From Pontibacterium granulatum (GTDB taxonomy: Bacteria > Pseudomonadota > Gammaproteobacteria > Pseudomonadales > Balneatricaceae), in the NCBI RefSeq assembly GCF_029961155.1, contig NZ_JASBRH010000009.1, positions 62,001-126,000 of the forward strand: a DNA stretch of 64,000 bases. The letters are read 5' to 3'. The position numbers and the translations under genes were made by a program. This document shows, in pieces, positions 34,303 to 43,368 of this stretch; position 1 is the first letter of the stretch, and every line of letters starts with the position of its first letter. The notes beneath the pieces were generated by a model. It saw only the letters and a list, made by a program, of their open reading frames with translations, searched no databases and had not been told where the DNA came from.

Positions 34303-35226
34303 ATGGCACACCTCCCCCTCAAAGCCCTGCAAGCATTTCGCCTGGCAGCCGAAGCCAACAGCTTCAAAGACGCTGCCGAACAGTTGCACGTCACCCAAGC
34401 TGCGATCAGCCAACAGATAAAGTCGCTTGAGCAGCACCTGGGGTTAAAACTGTTCAAGCGTCTCACCCGGGAGGTAGAACTGACCGATGCAGGTCGCCAA
34501 CTGCTGCCTCACGTCAGCCGCGGTTTCTCCAGCCTGGAGACCGGTATGGCGCTGCTGATGGATGACCCTAACCCTAACCGTTTGACGTTAAGCACCCTTC
34601 CTTCCTTCGCCAGTCGCTGGCTCGTATCAAAACTGGGGGAGTTTCAGCAGGAAGCACCGGACCTGTCCATCCAACTGACGGTTGGTGATCAACTGGAACG
34701 TTTTGAAGGGGAAGGACTCGATCTGGCCATCCGTTTTGGTCAAGGTGACTACCCGGGCTTAAGCACGGAGCTCATGCTGAAGGATTATCTGATTCCTGCC
34801 TGCCACCCCTCATTACTGAAGAACACCCTCCCCGTTCGTGACCAGATCGGCACCCTCCCCTGGCTACAAGACGATACTCCTGAGCTGAAAGAGCTCTGGC
34901 CGGAGTTCGCCCAAACATTAGCCCAAGATGCACCACGTCTGCAGGTCACCGACTCAGGCACCTTGATCGAAGCCCTGCTGGGCGGTCAGGGAATAGCGTT
35001 TGTGCGTTTCAGTCTGGTGTATGGCTTACTGGAACGTGGGATTTTGATCAGCCCGCTTCCTGAACATTGGAAAACAATCTACGACTACTATCTGGTCATG
35101 CCAGAGCACCATAAAAAACGCCCCAAAGTCAGACGCTTTGAGGCATGGTTAAGGCGTGAGACTAACAAAATAGGGGAAAGCTGGAATCGGTTTACATCAG
35201 AAGCAAACAGTATCGGCACTCTTTAG
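34303..35226 (+). CDS. LysR-type regulator, GcvA-like
   Basis: 307 residues. Helix-turn-helix: KALQAFRLAAEANSFKDAAE, then LHVTQAAISQQIKSLEQHLG, LKLFKRLTREVELTDAGRQL. The effector domain includes GEGLDLAIRFGQGDYPGLST and GGQGIAFVRFSLV, typical of the GcvA branch. It is divergent from the DUF1127 gene. A decayed relative of its 3' end is present at about 38310-38405 (MPEHHKKRPKVRRFEAWL compared with PKRPKAKRFEAWL). Confidence 0.9.
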   Translation: MAHLPLKALQAFRLAAEANSFKDAAEQLHVTQAAISQQIKSLEQHLGLKLFKRLTREVELTDAGRQLLPHVSRGFSSLETGMALLMDDPNPNRLTLSTLPSFASRWLVSKLGEFQQEAPDLSIQLTVGDQLERFEGEGLDLAIRFGQGDYPGLSTELMLKDYLIPACHPSLLKNTLPVRDQIGTLPWLQDDTPELKELWPEFAQTLAQDAPRLQVTDSGTLIEALLGGQGIAFVRFSLVYGLLERGILISPLPEHWKTIYDYYLVMPEHHKKRPKVRRFEAWLRRETNKIGESWNRFTSEANSIGTL

Positions 35227-35379
35227 GTGACCAATACTGTGCAGAGTGGATAGATTGCCGTTGCTGCCTTCGTAATGCACACGTGTTGGGCTCAACCCAT
35301 TAATGACCCAATAGCAGCGGCCTACACGCTTGAAGACAGCCGCTCAAACGCGCCGAAAGCCGAATGGTTGTGCGTGTCA

Positions 35380-37113
35380 CTATTGCAGATTCGGCTCCAG
35401 ATTCGCTCCGTTCACGACACAATTGCGCCCTTCAGTTTTGGCCTGGTATAACGCCCGGTCAGCCTCCTCAAACAGCCGCGCCTCAGATAGACCACACTCC
35501 GGATGAACAGTTGCGATACCTATACTGAGCGTGACCTTACCGCGCGGGTGCTCAAGCCCCAGATCGGACACAGCTTCCTGCAATCGTCTCGCACAAGCCT
35601 CCGCATCCACTTCTCCCGCGCCAGGCAGAACAATACAGAACTCCTCACCCCCGTATCGTGCAACGAGTTCTCCCTCTCGCCGAACCTGTTGACTGAGACA
35701 CTGCGCCACCTGCCTGAGACAACGATCTCCGGCCGGGTGCCCATATTGATCGTTATATTCCTTAAACCAATCAATATCGATCATCATCAGGCTCAGCTCA
35801 CCATTATGACGCTGGAGACGTCGATACTCTTGTTCGAGATGTCGATCAAGCGTACGGCGGTTTGCAATACCCGTCAGCTCGTCTATTTCACTCAACTCAC
35901 GCAATTGCTCATTGGCTTGCTGCAGCTTTCGATTTGCACTCTCTGTCTCTTCACGTGCATCACGGAGAGCGCTCTCCGCCGTATAGCGCGCCGAAGCAAA
36001 CTGCTCGAATGCATGTCCCAATAGGCTGATCTCATCCCGGCCTTCATGCGGGATAGAAGCCGTATTTCCCTCCATGTGCGCATTCACAGCGAGGTACAAT
36101 TGGTGCAAACGCTGTATGATGATGCGCCTGATATACAGCAGCATAAACAGGGTCAAAGCCACCATAAACAAGGCAAAGACCACCAGTCCAATCATGGTAT
36201 TAACGACCATAGCCTGATGCGCTTCGACCGCCTCTTTAGCGGATTGCTTAAGTTGAAGATAGTAATTGAAGGTGGAACTGGTCAGCTTCTGCGCCAGAAC
36301 ACGGGTCTCGCGGGCGGTGGCTAAAGTCGCGCGCTCAGCAATCAGTGCAGGCTGACGCTCTTCGAAAACTTCCCGCACCAGAGCTTCCAGGGATTCGTGA
36401 AATTCCACCAAAACCTTACTGTTCAGCGTCAATTCACTCAGGAGGTCAAGTTGTGCCAACGCTGATTGACGTAGCTGGCGTAGTTGCCCAACCCGCTCCG
36501 CACGCATCGCCGTAGTGCAATAACCCAGTGCAGCCAAAGCATGATTTATGTAACGGATATCGTCAGGGTTGCCATTAGCCAACACGGCGTCAACCTGCTG
36601 TTCCAACGCCTGCAACTGCACGAACAATCTATCGATACGAAGCAGTTCATCCGATTTTAGCCGATATTCATCCCCTAAACGCCCGTCCAACCGCTTCAGG
36701 CTTTCGAAGTACGGCTGCTGCCACCGGTCTATCTGGGCGAGATGCTCGACCTCCGGCGCATCCACGGCATTGTCCAGGCTCGCCCGCACTGACTGGTATA
36801 CACGTATCAGGTTCTCACTGTTACTGCCACGTGCCCGATCGCTGCGGTCGGCGCCGACCATGCTTTCAAACACTTCCGCGGCGATCAACTCGGCATCTCG
36901 CGTTAGTTCAGCGGCGGTCATTGCCCGCTCAAAATACTGACCGGACAGTTGCCGAAATCCCAAATACTGATGATAGAGCCCATAGATCGACGCACACACC
37001 GCAAGCAGGCACGCGATAAATACCACACAGATCGCCCCACCCAATCGTGTTCCGATGCCGTCGCGCCATGTCAACGCAGAAGACGGAAAGGGATTACTTG
37101 AAGAGCGGAGCAT
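35380..37113 (-). CDS. Membrane diguanylate cyclase (GGDEF) with periplasmic sensor region
   Basis: 577 residues from the ATG at 37113 (an ATG four codons earlier is possible). Membrane helix 1 is about residues 25-45 (GAICVVFIACLLAVCASIYG) and helix 2 about 305-330 (TMIGLVVFALFMVALTLFML). Between lies a helical periplasmic region of some 250 residues. A HAMP-like linker and coiled coil precede the GGDEF domain, active motif ARYGGEEFCIVLPG. The inhibitory RxxD site is altered (REGE), so product inhibition may be weak. Its start overlaps the upstream binding-protein gene by 20 bases, making the pair one translational unit. Confidence 0.92.
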   Translation of the reverse strand: MLRSSSNPFPSSALTWRDGIGTRLGGAICVVFIACLLAVCASIYGLYHQYLGFRQLSGQYFERAMTAAELTRDAELIAAEVFESMVGADRSDRARGSNSENLIRVYQSVRASLDNAVDAPEVEHLAQIDRWQQPYFESLKRLDGRLGDEYRLKSDELLRIDRLFVQLQALEQQVDAVLANGNPDDIRYINHALAALGYCTTAMRAERVGQLRQLRQSALAQLDLLSELTLNSKVLVEFHESLEALVREVFEERQPALIAERATLATARETRVLAQKLTSSTFNYYLQLKQSAKEAVEAHQAMVVNTMIGLVVFALFMVALTLFMLLYIRRIIIQRLHQLYLAVNAHMEGNTASIPHEGRDEISLLGHAFEQFASARYTAESALRDAREETESANRKLQQANEQLRELSEIDELTGIANRRTLDRHLEQEYRRLQRHNGELSLMMIDIDWFKEYNDQYGHPAGDRCLRQVAQCLSQQVRREGELVARYGGEEFCIVLPGAGEVDAEACARRLQEAVSDLGLEHPRGKVTLSIGIATVHPECGLSEARLFEEADRALYQAKTEGRNCVVNGANLEPNLQ

Positions 37114-38095
37114 AGAGCATACCACCTCGATTCCATGGCTGGTTTACCCCCTGCTCAACCCCGACTGCCGTCTTCGGCCCAAAATGCCGCTGATAGACTT
37201 CACTGTAGTTACCAACAGAACGGATAACCTGCTGCGCCCAGTCAGACGACAGCCCAAGCCGCTTGCCGAAGTTACCTTTGACCCCCAACAGGTTTTGAAC
37301 CTCAATGTCACTGCTGCGCCGGACTGTGTCGTCGAGCGTGTGCTGACTGACCTCTTTTTCATCTGCCAGCACCATCGCGTCTATCACTGCACGTACCAGT
37401 CGTGCCCACTGTGCATCGCCAGCTCTCACCATAGGCCCGATGGGTTCACGCGAAAGCTGGTCCGGCAAAAGCTCATAGGCTTCCGGATTATCTGCCCTAT
37501 TGGCCCGATTGACAGCCAGATTCATTCGGTCCGCGCTGTAGGCATCACAACTGCCTCGAAAGAACGTGTCGCCATTGGCAAACAAAATTTCGGCTTTAAT
37601 ACCCATGCGTTCCAAATAGCTCAATAAAGTGGCATGGGTGGTGGTATTTTCGGTAACACAGATGCGCTTTCCGTCAAGGTCTGACAGTTGCCTAATGCCA
37701 CTGCTCTTGCGCACCATTACCCCCTGCCCGTCAAACAGATAGATTGCAGGAAATACAACGTTGTAGCGATCTTCCCGCCCCAGCGTCCAGGTTGAACTGT
37801 ACATCACCACATCCGTTTTACCCTCTTGCAATGCGGTGAAGCGGGTCGTGGCGCCAACCTCGACAAAATGCACTCGTTCCGGGTCTGCAAAAATCGCTGC
37901 CGCTACCGCCCGACAGAAATCGACATAGAAACCATCCCAACGCCCGTCATTTCGGATAGCACTACGTCCCGGATCGTCAGGAAACACCCCGCAACGAATA
38001 TCACCGTGACGACGAACGTCATCAAGCGTATTCGCACCCGCCAGGGGAGCGTGCAGAAACAGGAAACACAGCATTATTTTCCAGAAAGATTGCAT
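37094..38095 (-). CDS. Amino-acid-binding periplasmic protein (AapJ-like) coupled to a diguanylate cyclase
   Basis: 333 residues from the ATG at 38095, with AAAGGATGTTGGT upstream. A signal peptide is present (MQSFWKIMLCFLFLHAPLAG, then AN). The mature part matches family 3 binding proteins of the AapJ/BztA type: DIRCGVFPDDPGRSAIRNDG, then WDGFYVDFCRAVAAAIFADP, RFTALQEGKTDVVMYSSTWT, and DRYNVVFPAIYLFDGQGVMV. No ABC permease or ATPase adjoins it. It overlaps the cyclase gene, so its probable job is to present an amino acid signal to the cyclase periplasmic domain (inference). Confidence 0.9.
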   Translation of the reverse strand: MQSFWKIMLCFLFLHAPLAGANTLDDVRRHGDIRCGVFPDDPGRSAIRNDGRWDGFYVDFCRAVAAAIFADPERVHFVEVGATTRFTALQEGKTDVVMYSSTWTLGREDRYNVVFPAIYLFDGQGVMVRKSSGIRQLSDLDGKRICVTENTTTHATLLSYLERMGIKAEILFANGDTFFRGSCDAYSADRMNLAVNRANRADNPEAYELLPDQLSREPIGPMVRAGDAQWARLVRAVIDAMVLADEKEVSQHTLDDTVRRSSDIEVQNLLGVKGNFGKRLGLSSDWAQQVIRSVGNYSEVYQRHFGPKTAVGVEQGVNQPWNRGGMLYAPLFK

Positions 38096-38309
38096 ACCAA
38101 CATCCTTTAAAAACCGACACATACACTCCAGCGCCAGCTTGTAAGCAACGTAATAGATAAGAGTTACTAATGTAGCTGATGAACCATACTTTTTGAATGC
38201 ACATTAGCCTGCGTTTTCAAACAGAGATGTGCGGCATATCCACACTCAAACGGAGTTGTGATCCGATAGAAACCCGACCAACCCAGAGCCAATAGGCGAC
38301 ATTGGATGA

Positions 38310-38405
38310 CGATTGGCTGATGATGCCACAACACCAAAACGCCCCAAAGCGAAACGCTTTGAGGCGTGGTTGAGAAAGGAAGCCAGGGAGGTTGAGAGCA
38401 GTTAG
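38310..38405 (+). pseudogene. Remnant of a LysR-type gene (3' end)
   Basis: The segment aligns with the 3' end of the GcvA-type gene at 35080-35170. In one frame it reads PKRPKAKRFEAWLRKEAREV then ESS-stop, against KKRPKVRRFEAWLRRE in the intact gene. Upstream, ATGCCACAACACC matches ATGCCAGAGCACC but a short deletion shifts the frame, and no further homology is evident. The 520-base gap 38096-38616 otherwise holds two palindromic repeats at 38438 and 38531. Confidence 0.7.
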
Positions 38406-38437
38406 GAGCGGTTTCAAAAAATTGAATGAAACACCAC

Positions 38438-38483
38438 TGTAGGACAGCCTTTAGGCTGCCGGCAGCGTAAACGCTGCCCTACA
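38438..38483. repeat. REP-like palindrome, TGTAGGGCAGC family, copy 4
   Basis: 46-base unit starting TGTAGGACAGCCTTTAGGCT and ending GTAAACGCTGCCCTACA. Confidence 0.85.
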
Positions 38484-38530
38484 AAAACCTTGGAACAAAT
38501 ACCCAAGATCACAAATCGCTTTTCACGCAC

Positions 38531-38599
38531 CTGTAGCAGCCCTCCCGAGGGCGATATTTCGGAAGGTTAAATGGTCGCGATCGGAGATCGCTGCTACAG
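38531..38599. repeat. CTGTAGCAGC...GCTGCTACAG inverted repeat
   Basis: Ends CTGTAGCAGCCCTCCCGAGG and complement ATCGGAGATCGCTGCTACAG bound a 69-base element with two inner hairpins. It is similar in layout to, but different in sequence from, the TGTAGGG family. Confidence 0.65.
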
Positions 38600-38616
38600 A
38601 ATCCTCGATAAACACC

Positions 38617-40596
38617 TTACACCGTAAACCGCTTCACCAGTCCTGACAGGTTATCCGACAACTGCAACAACGATTCACTCTGCGATGCCGCCTGCTCTGC
38701 TCCGCGTGTCGTGCCTTCCATAATCTGGTTGATCTCGGTAAGGCTTTGGCTGATATCACGCACCGTCGCATTCTGCTCTTCGGTCGCGGTCGCCACCTGC
38801 GAGTTCATCTCCCGCATTCGTTGTACAGCCGCCACCACACTGCGTAGGGTTTCGGTACTCTGATCCAGATTGTCGCTGCAGCTGATCGCTTCAGCCGAAC
38901 AGGTAGACATCACCCGCACTGTTGCCTCTGCACCGTTTTGTAAGTTCAGTACTGTCTCTTCGATGGCACTGATCGAGCCCTGGGTACGGTTTGCCAATGA
39001 CCGCACTTCGTCCGCCACAACCGCAAAGCCACGCCCGGTCTCGCCAGCACGCGCCGCTTCAATCGCTGCGTTCAGCGCAAGCAAGTTAGTCTGCTCGGCA
39101 ATGGAACGAATCACGTCGATCACCTCACTGATCGATTCGCTGTGCTGCTGCAGGGACTTCACCTCATCCATCGACTTAGTGACGCGACCTGCCAGCGCGC
39201 TGATCGCACGGCTATTCTCCTGCAGCGAACGGTTGTTGGCTTCCAGCACAGACTCCGCATCCAGCGCTTCATTAAGGGTTTGATCCGCATGGGCAGCCAC
39301 TTCACCGGCACTGGCTTCCATCTCGGTCGCCGTTGCCGCCAAACGGGCACTCTGTAGTCCCTGTTGTTCAACGCCCCCCAACGTGTTACGACTGATCTCC
39401 CGACTGGCACCGGCAGTGCTGTGCACCTCCTCTACGGTCAGTACGATCTCCTGTACCAGATGGCGCAGCTCCTTGGACAGCGCATTGGTGCTTTCCGCCA
39501 ACCGGGTCAGCTCGTCATTACCATGCACCTCCAGCTGGGTAGACAGGTCTCCGGACGCAATACGCCCCATTCCACTCACCACCTGTTCCAACGAACGCCG
39601 CAGGTACGTCACCAGACGGAAGCCGACAAACGCGGAAAACAGCGCTGCAAGCAACGTCCCCGCAGCGATCAGCACCTTGCCGTCTGCAATCGTTTTATCG
39701 GTTGTCTGCTCTGCAGAATCCGCGTACTGACGAGCCGCTTCAATAAAACGGTTAATCATCTGAGTGTTCTGCGCGACCAACGAAGCCGTTTCGATCAGCA
39801 GCGCCTCGGAACGACGTTGCGCCTCCATGGACTGCAGATAGGAGGTCAGGGTCAGATCTTCACCCTTCAGCTGTTGTTGATAGGGCTCCCACATCTCGAT
39901 GATGGATTCATGCGCCTCTTTATCCAACGCTTTCACTTCTGGGATCAACTGTGACAGGCGTCCCAGGTATTTCTCCACCTCGGCATTCAGCCTTTCCATA
40001 CGCTTGGCATCATCGGTTTGCATCAGCTCCGCCACCTTGCCGTTCAGGTAGGCAATATCATCACGGATCGGCCGCAAAACCTTCAGGTAATCAAACCGAA
40101 ACTCCTCATTCAGAAGATCCTCCAGCGTGTAACCCATCTCATCGGTGAGATACTTGAACTCTTCGGCCTGTTTTTCGATATGAGCTTGCTCAGCGCGATA
40201 ACGGGATTTTTGCTCTACGATCTGCGCCGAATGATCAAAGATCTTTTCGGTCAGTGAACGCATCTGAGCGACGTCAGCACTTCCGCGCTCCAGACCTTCC
40301 AATGTGGCAAAGTCCGCCTCGAACAATGACTGCAAAGAGCCCAACTGGGCGTTAACCTGTTTGTTATTCTGTCCGCTGGAACCACTGATAAAGTCGAGCA
40401 ACAGATACTTAGTATCTGCCAGGTTCGCCCTGAGGTTGGCTCCGATATACACCCTTGGTGAGGCATCACGGATCACAGAACCAACTTGAGTGCTAACCGC
40501 GTTAAAGCTTTGATAGGCTACCAGAGAGGTCGCCAGAAAGAGCACGAGCGTGACTGCCATGGTCAGCACAATTCGCTGACTGACGGAAAGATTCAT
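38617..40596 (-). CDS. Methyl-accepting chemotaxis protein
   Basis: 659 residues. Helix 1 is near residues 10-30 ([20 protein letters not shown]), followed by a large helical periplasmic ligand region of about 270 residues. Helix 2 is near 305-325 ([20 protein letters not shown]), followed by HAMP and the signalling domain. The hairpin tip is [20 protein letters not shown], then [20 protein letters not shown]. It senses a periplasmic ligand and controls CheA. It lies downstream of a polyamine uptake operon, so a polyamine or amino acid ligand is possible (inference). The ligand domain resembles helical-bimodular types by length only. Confidence 0.93.
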   Translation of the reverse strand: MNLSVSQRIVLTMAVTLVLFLATSLVAYQSFNAVSTQVGSVIRDASPRVYIGANLRANLADTKYLLLDFISGSSGQNNKQVNAQLGSLQSLFEADFATLEGLERGSADVAQMRSLTEKIFDHSAQIVEQKSRYRAEQAHIEKQAEEFKYLTDEMGYTLEDLLNEEFRFDYLKVLRPIRDDIAYLNGKVAELMQTDDAKRMERLNAEVEKYLGRLSQLIPEVKALDKEAHESIIEMWEPYQQQLKGEDLTLTSYLQSMEAQRRSEALLIETASLVAQNTQMINRFIEAARQYADSAEQTTDKTIADGKVLIAAGTLLAALFSAFVGFRLVTYLRRSLEQVVSGMGRIASGDLSTQLEVHGNDELTRLAESTNALSKELRHLVQEIVLTVEEVHSTAGASREISRNTLGGVEQQGLQSARLAATATEMEASAGEVAAHADQTLNEALDAESVLEANNRSLQENSRAISALAGRVTKSMDEVKSLQQHSESISEVIDVIRSIAEQTNLLALNAAIEAARAGETGRGFAVVADEVRSLANRTQGSISAIEETVLNLQNGAEATVRVMSTCSAEAISCSDNLDQSTETLRSVVAAVQRMREMNSQVATATEEQNATVRDISQSLTEINQIMEGTTRGAEQAASQSESLLQLSDNLSGLVKRFTV

Positions 40597-40735
40597 ACCT
40601 GGACTCCCGCTTTACTACCGTTTCAGCCATGCTGCAGGCAAAGTGGAGCTCACCCGGAGATTTTTACAAAATCCGGGCGTAAAGAACCTGCGAACAAGTC
40701 CGAAGCGTCGTGAGAATGATTAGAAGTTAAGAAAT

Positions 40736-40770
40736 GCAAAAGCGGCTACCCGGGGATCTAGATAGCCGCG
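40736..40770 (-). terminator. Terminator after the amidotransferase gene
   Basis: On the minus strand GCGGCTATC ... GGTAGCCGC followed by TTTTGC. It ends the puuA2-pot-amidotransferase gene group. Confidence 0.7.
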
Positions 40771-40778
40771 AAAGATGG

Positions 40779-41501
40779 TCAGGCGCCTTTACGCTGCAGG
40801 AAATCTGCCATCCACTGAGCCACCACCAGAGAGTCGGTTGCCGCCCCCTCCTGTCGCAGTGACGTCAGGCCCGCTTCAGCAGTAGCGTCCGGAATGACAC
40901 TACCCTTACGCAGATCAACCAGCGCATCTTCATACTGCAGATTAAATTCCGGGTGCGCCTGGAACGTCAGGATGTTGTCGCCGTAGACCAAACCAGCAAA
41001 CTCGCAGAAATCGGATTCAGCAAATACAACCGCATTTTCCGGCTTTTCAGTCACCTGATAACGGTGCATCGCGCTGATGGTGAAAGACTCGGGCCGATCT
41101 GCAATAAAGTCGTTTTCACCGATCAGGTTGTAGCTGTGCAGCCCCACACCCCAACCACCTGAGAACGCTTCCACCTTGCCGCCAAAGGCTTCGGCAATGA
41201 TTTGATGGCCAAAGCAGATACCCAGCATTGGCTTGCCGGTCGCGTCGATCTCCAGAATCAGCTTTTTCAGGCGCTGCATCCAATCCAGGTCTTCATCCAC
41301 GTTGGACTTGGAACCGGTGATAATCCAACCGTCACACTGTTCAGCACCTTCCGGGAAAACGCCATCACGTACATCAAACAGCTCGTATTCAAACTGGCGC
41401 TGCGCTTTATCAAACAGCTGCACAAACATATCCGCATAGGAGCCGTACTGATTCAGAAGCTCATCCGGTGTGATACCGGTTGCGAGGATACCAATCTTCA
41501 T
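40779..41501 (-). CDS. Class I glutamine amidotransferase-like hydrolase 1 (PauD2-like)
   Basis: 240 residues. The class I triad is visible: Cys in MLGICFGHQIIAEAFGGKVE, His and Glu in TFQAHPEFNLQYED. The start MKIGILATGITPDELLNQYG, then SYADMFVQLF and WIITGSKSNVDEDLDWM match the GMP-synthase-like amidotransferases. In Pseudomonas one such gene (pauD2) is assigned to gamma-glutamyl-GABA hydrolysis; the polyamine context supports that role here. It follows potI by 98 bases on the same strand. A paralogue is at 55206. PuuD of E. coli belongs to a different subgroup. Confidence 0.85.
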   Translation of the reverse strand: MKIGILATGITPDELLNQYGSYADMFVQLFDKAQRQFEYELFDVRDGVFPEGAEQCDGWIITGSKSNVDEDLDWMQRLKKLILEIDATGKPMLGICFGHQIIAEAFGGKVEAFSGGWGVGLHSYNLIGENDFIADRPESFTISAMHRYQVTEKPENAVVFAESDFCEFAGLVYGDNILTFQAHPEFNLQYEDALVDLRKGSVIPDATAEAGLTSLRQEGAATDSLVVAQWMADFLQRKGA

Positions 41502-41599
41502 TACTCATTCCTGTAAAACTACGCTGCTTAGCTACGCAGCGTTAACACTTCAGAATGGAGTAGCCTGTCGATGCCCTGACAGGCAACTCCCACATGCGA

Positions 41600-42412
41600 T
41601 TATTCAGGCTTTAAGAGGCGTGCCTGTCGACGCATCTGCCACATCGCTGCAATGACACCTATCGCCACGATCGCAATCATAATTGTCGCCAGCGCGTTCA
41701 CCTCCGGGGTTACCCCCAGACGCACTTTGGAGAAGATCACCATCGGCAGCGTGCTGTTACCCGGCCCGGATACGAAGCTGGCAATGACCAAATCATCCAG
41801 TGACAGTGTGAACGACAGAAGCCAACCGGAGATGACCGCTGGCATGATCAACGGCAGCGTCACCAGGAAGAACAGTGAGCTTGGTTTAGCACCCAGGTCC
41901 ATCGCCGCTTCTTCCAGGGTTTCGTCCAGGGACGAGAGGCGTGCCTGCACAATCACCGCCACATACGCCATACAGAATGTGGTGTGGGCAATAATAATGG
42001 TGCCGGTACCACGCCCTGCTGGCCAGCCGAACATCCCTTCCATAGCCACGAAAAGTAGCAATAAGGACAGACCGGTAATTACCTCTGGCATGACCAGCGG
42101 TGCGGTAATCCAGCCTGACAGGATCATCTTGCCGCGGAACGGCCCGAAGCGGCTCAGTACGTAACCCGCCATTGTGCCCAGCACCACCGCCAGAGAGGCG
42201 CTGATAAATGCGATCTTCACGCTCAGCAAGGCAGCGTCGATGATCTGATCATTCTTGAACAGCTCCACATACCATTTGAACGACCAGCCCCCCCAAACGG
42301 TTACCAGTTTTGATGCGTTGAAGCTGTATACAATCAGGGCAATGATCGGCGCATACAGGAACACATATCCCAGTCCCGCCGTAATATTGAGGAAATTAGA
42401 TTTACGCTGCAT
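41600..42412 (-). CDS. potI: Polyamine ABC transporter permease (PotI-like)
   Basis: 270 residues, six membrane helices. The permease loop motif is EEAAMDLGAKPSSLFFLVTL, then PLIMPAVISG, and the C-terminal LSLDDLVIASFVSGPGNSTL, then PMVIFSKVRLGVTPEVNALA is typical of PotI/PotC. It forms the membrane channel with PotH. The start overlaps the potH stop codon by one base (TAATG). Confidence 0.94.
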   Translation of the reverse strand: MQRKSNFLNITAGLGYVFLYAPIIALIVYSFNASKLVTVWGGWSFKWYVELFKNDQIIDAALLSVKIAFISASLAVVLGTMAGYVLSRFGPFRGKMILSGWITAPLVMPEVITGLSLLLLFVAMEGMFGWPAGRGTGTIIIAHTTFCMAYVAVIVQARLSSLDETLEEAAMDLGAKPSSLFFLVTLPLIMPAVISGWLLSFTLSLDDLVIASFVSGPGNSTLPMVIFSKVRLGVTPEVNALATIMIAIVAIGVIAAMWQMRRQARLLKPE

Positions 42413-43368
42413 CAGATTGCCTCCTGTTTACCCTGACTGTTACGTACCAGCATGATTGGCAGCACCAGCACCACCAGCATCACAATTGCCACGGCAGATG
42501 CCATCGGCCAATCGCGGTTGAGGAAGAACTCGTCCCAAAGTACGCGTCCGATCATCAACGTGTCAGAACCACCCAACAACGCCGGGATGACGAACTCGCC
42601 CACCGCCGGGATAAACACCAGCAAGCAACCTGCGATAATGCCCGGCATCGCTTGCGGTACAGTGATCAGGAAGAACCCCTTCATTGGCGTGCAACCCAAG
42701 TCTTCAGCCGCTTCCAGCAGGGTTATGTCCATCTTCTCCAGCGCGCTGTACAGCGGCAACACCATGAACGGCAGGTAGGTGTAGACGATACCGATATACA
42801 CGGCAAAGTCGGTCTGCAACATAATCAGCGGCTGATCAATCACCCCTATGGAGAGCAGAAACTCGTTCACGATACCGTTCTTCTTCAGGAACCCCATCCA
42901 GGCGTATACACGCAGCAGGAAGGAGGTCCAGAACGGCAGGATTACCAGCGCCAGCAGCAAACCACGTTTGGAGCCTTCGCTCCGTGCGATCAGGTACGCG
43001 ATCGGGAACGCAACGATCAACGCAAAGAACGTGGAAACGGCTGCGATCTTGATCGAGCTGAGGTACGCATCCAGGTAGAAGGCGTCCTCCAACAGGTAGA
43101 AATAGTTACCCAAATTCAACTTGAAGGTCATGTACGCCTCTTCCACGTCCCACTCTAACAGAGCGGTATATGGAGGAACGGCGATAGCGGTCTCCGACAA
43201 GGAGATCTTGAACACAACCAGAAACGGTACAAAGAAGAAAACAGCCAGCCAGAACGCCGGAATGCCAACAACAGCAGCTTTACCCCAGTTCGTACCTCGT
43301 AAGATTTTGTAGCGTTTCATCAACGACGAAGAGCCGTCGACCCACGCTGAACCGGTCGAAATACTCAT
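42412..43368 (-). CDS. potH: Polyamine ABC transporter permease (PotH-like)
   Basis: 318 residues, six membrane helices after a cytoplasmic N-terminus. Motifs: LVILPFWTSFLLRVYAWMGF, LPFMVLPLYSALEKMDITLL and EAAEDLGCTPMKGFFLITVP. It overlaps potG by 4 bases (ATGA) and potI by 1, so the three are translationally coupled. Confidence 0.94.
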   Translation of the reverse strand: MSISTGSAWVDGSSSLMKRYKILRGTNWGKAAVVGIPAFWLAVFFFVPFLVVFKISLSETAIAVPPYTALLEWDVEEAYMTFKLNLGNYFYLLEDAFYLDAYLSSIKIAAVSTFFALIVAFPIAYLIARSEGSKRGLLLALVILPFWTSFLLRVYAWMGFLKKNGIVNEFLLSIGVIDQPLIMLQTDFAVYIGIVYTYLPFMVLPLYSALEKMDITLLEAAEDLGCTPMKGFFLITVPQAMPGIIAGCLLVFIPAVGEFVIPALLGGSDTLMIGRVLWDEFFLNRDWPMASAVAIVMLVVLVLPIMLVRNSQGKQEAI

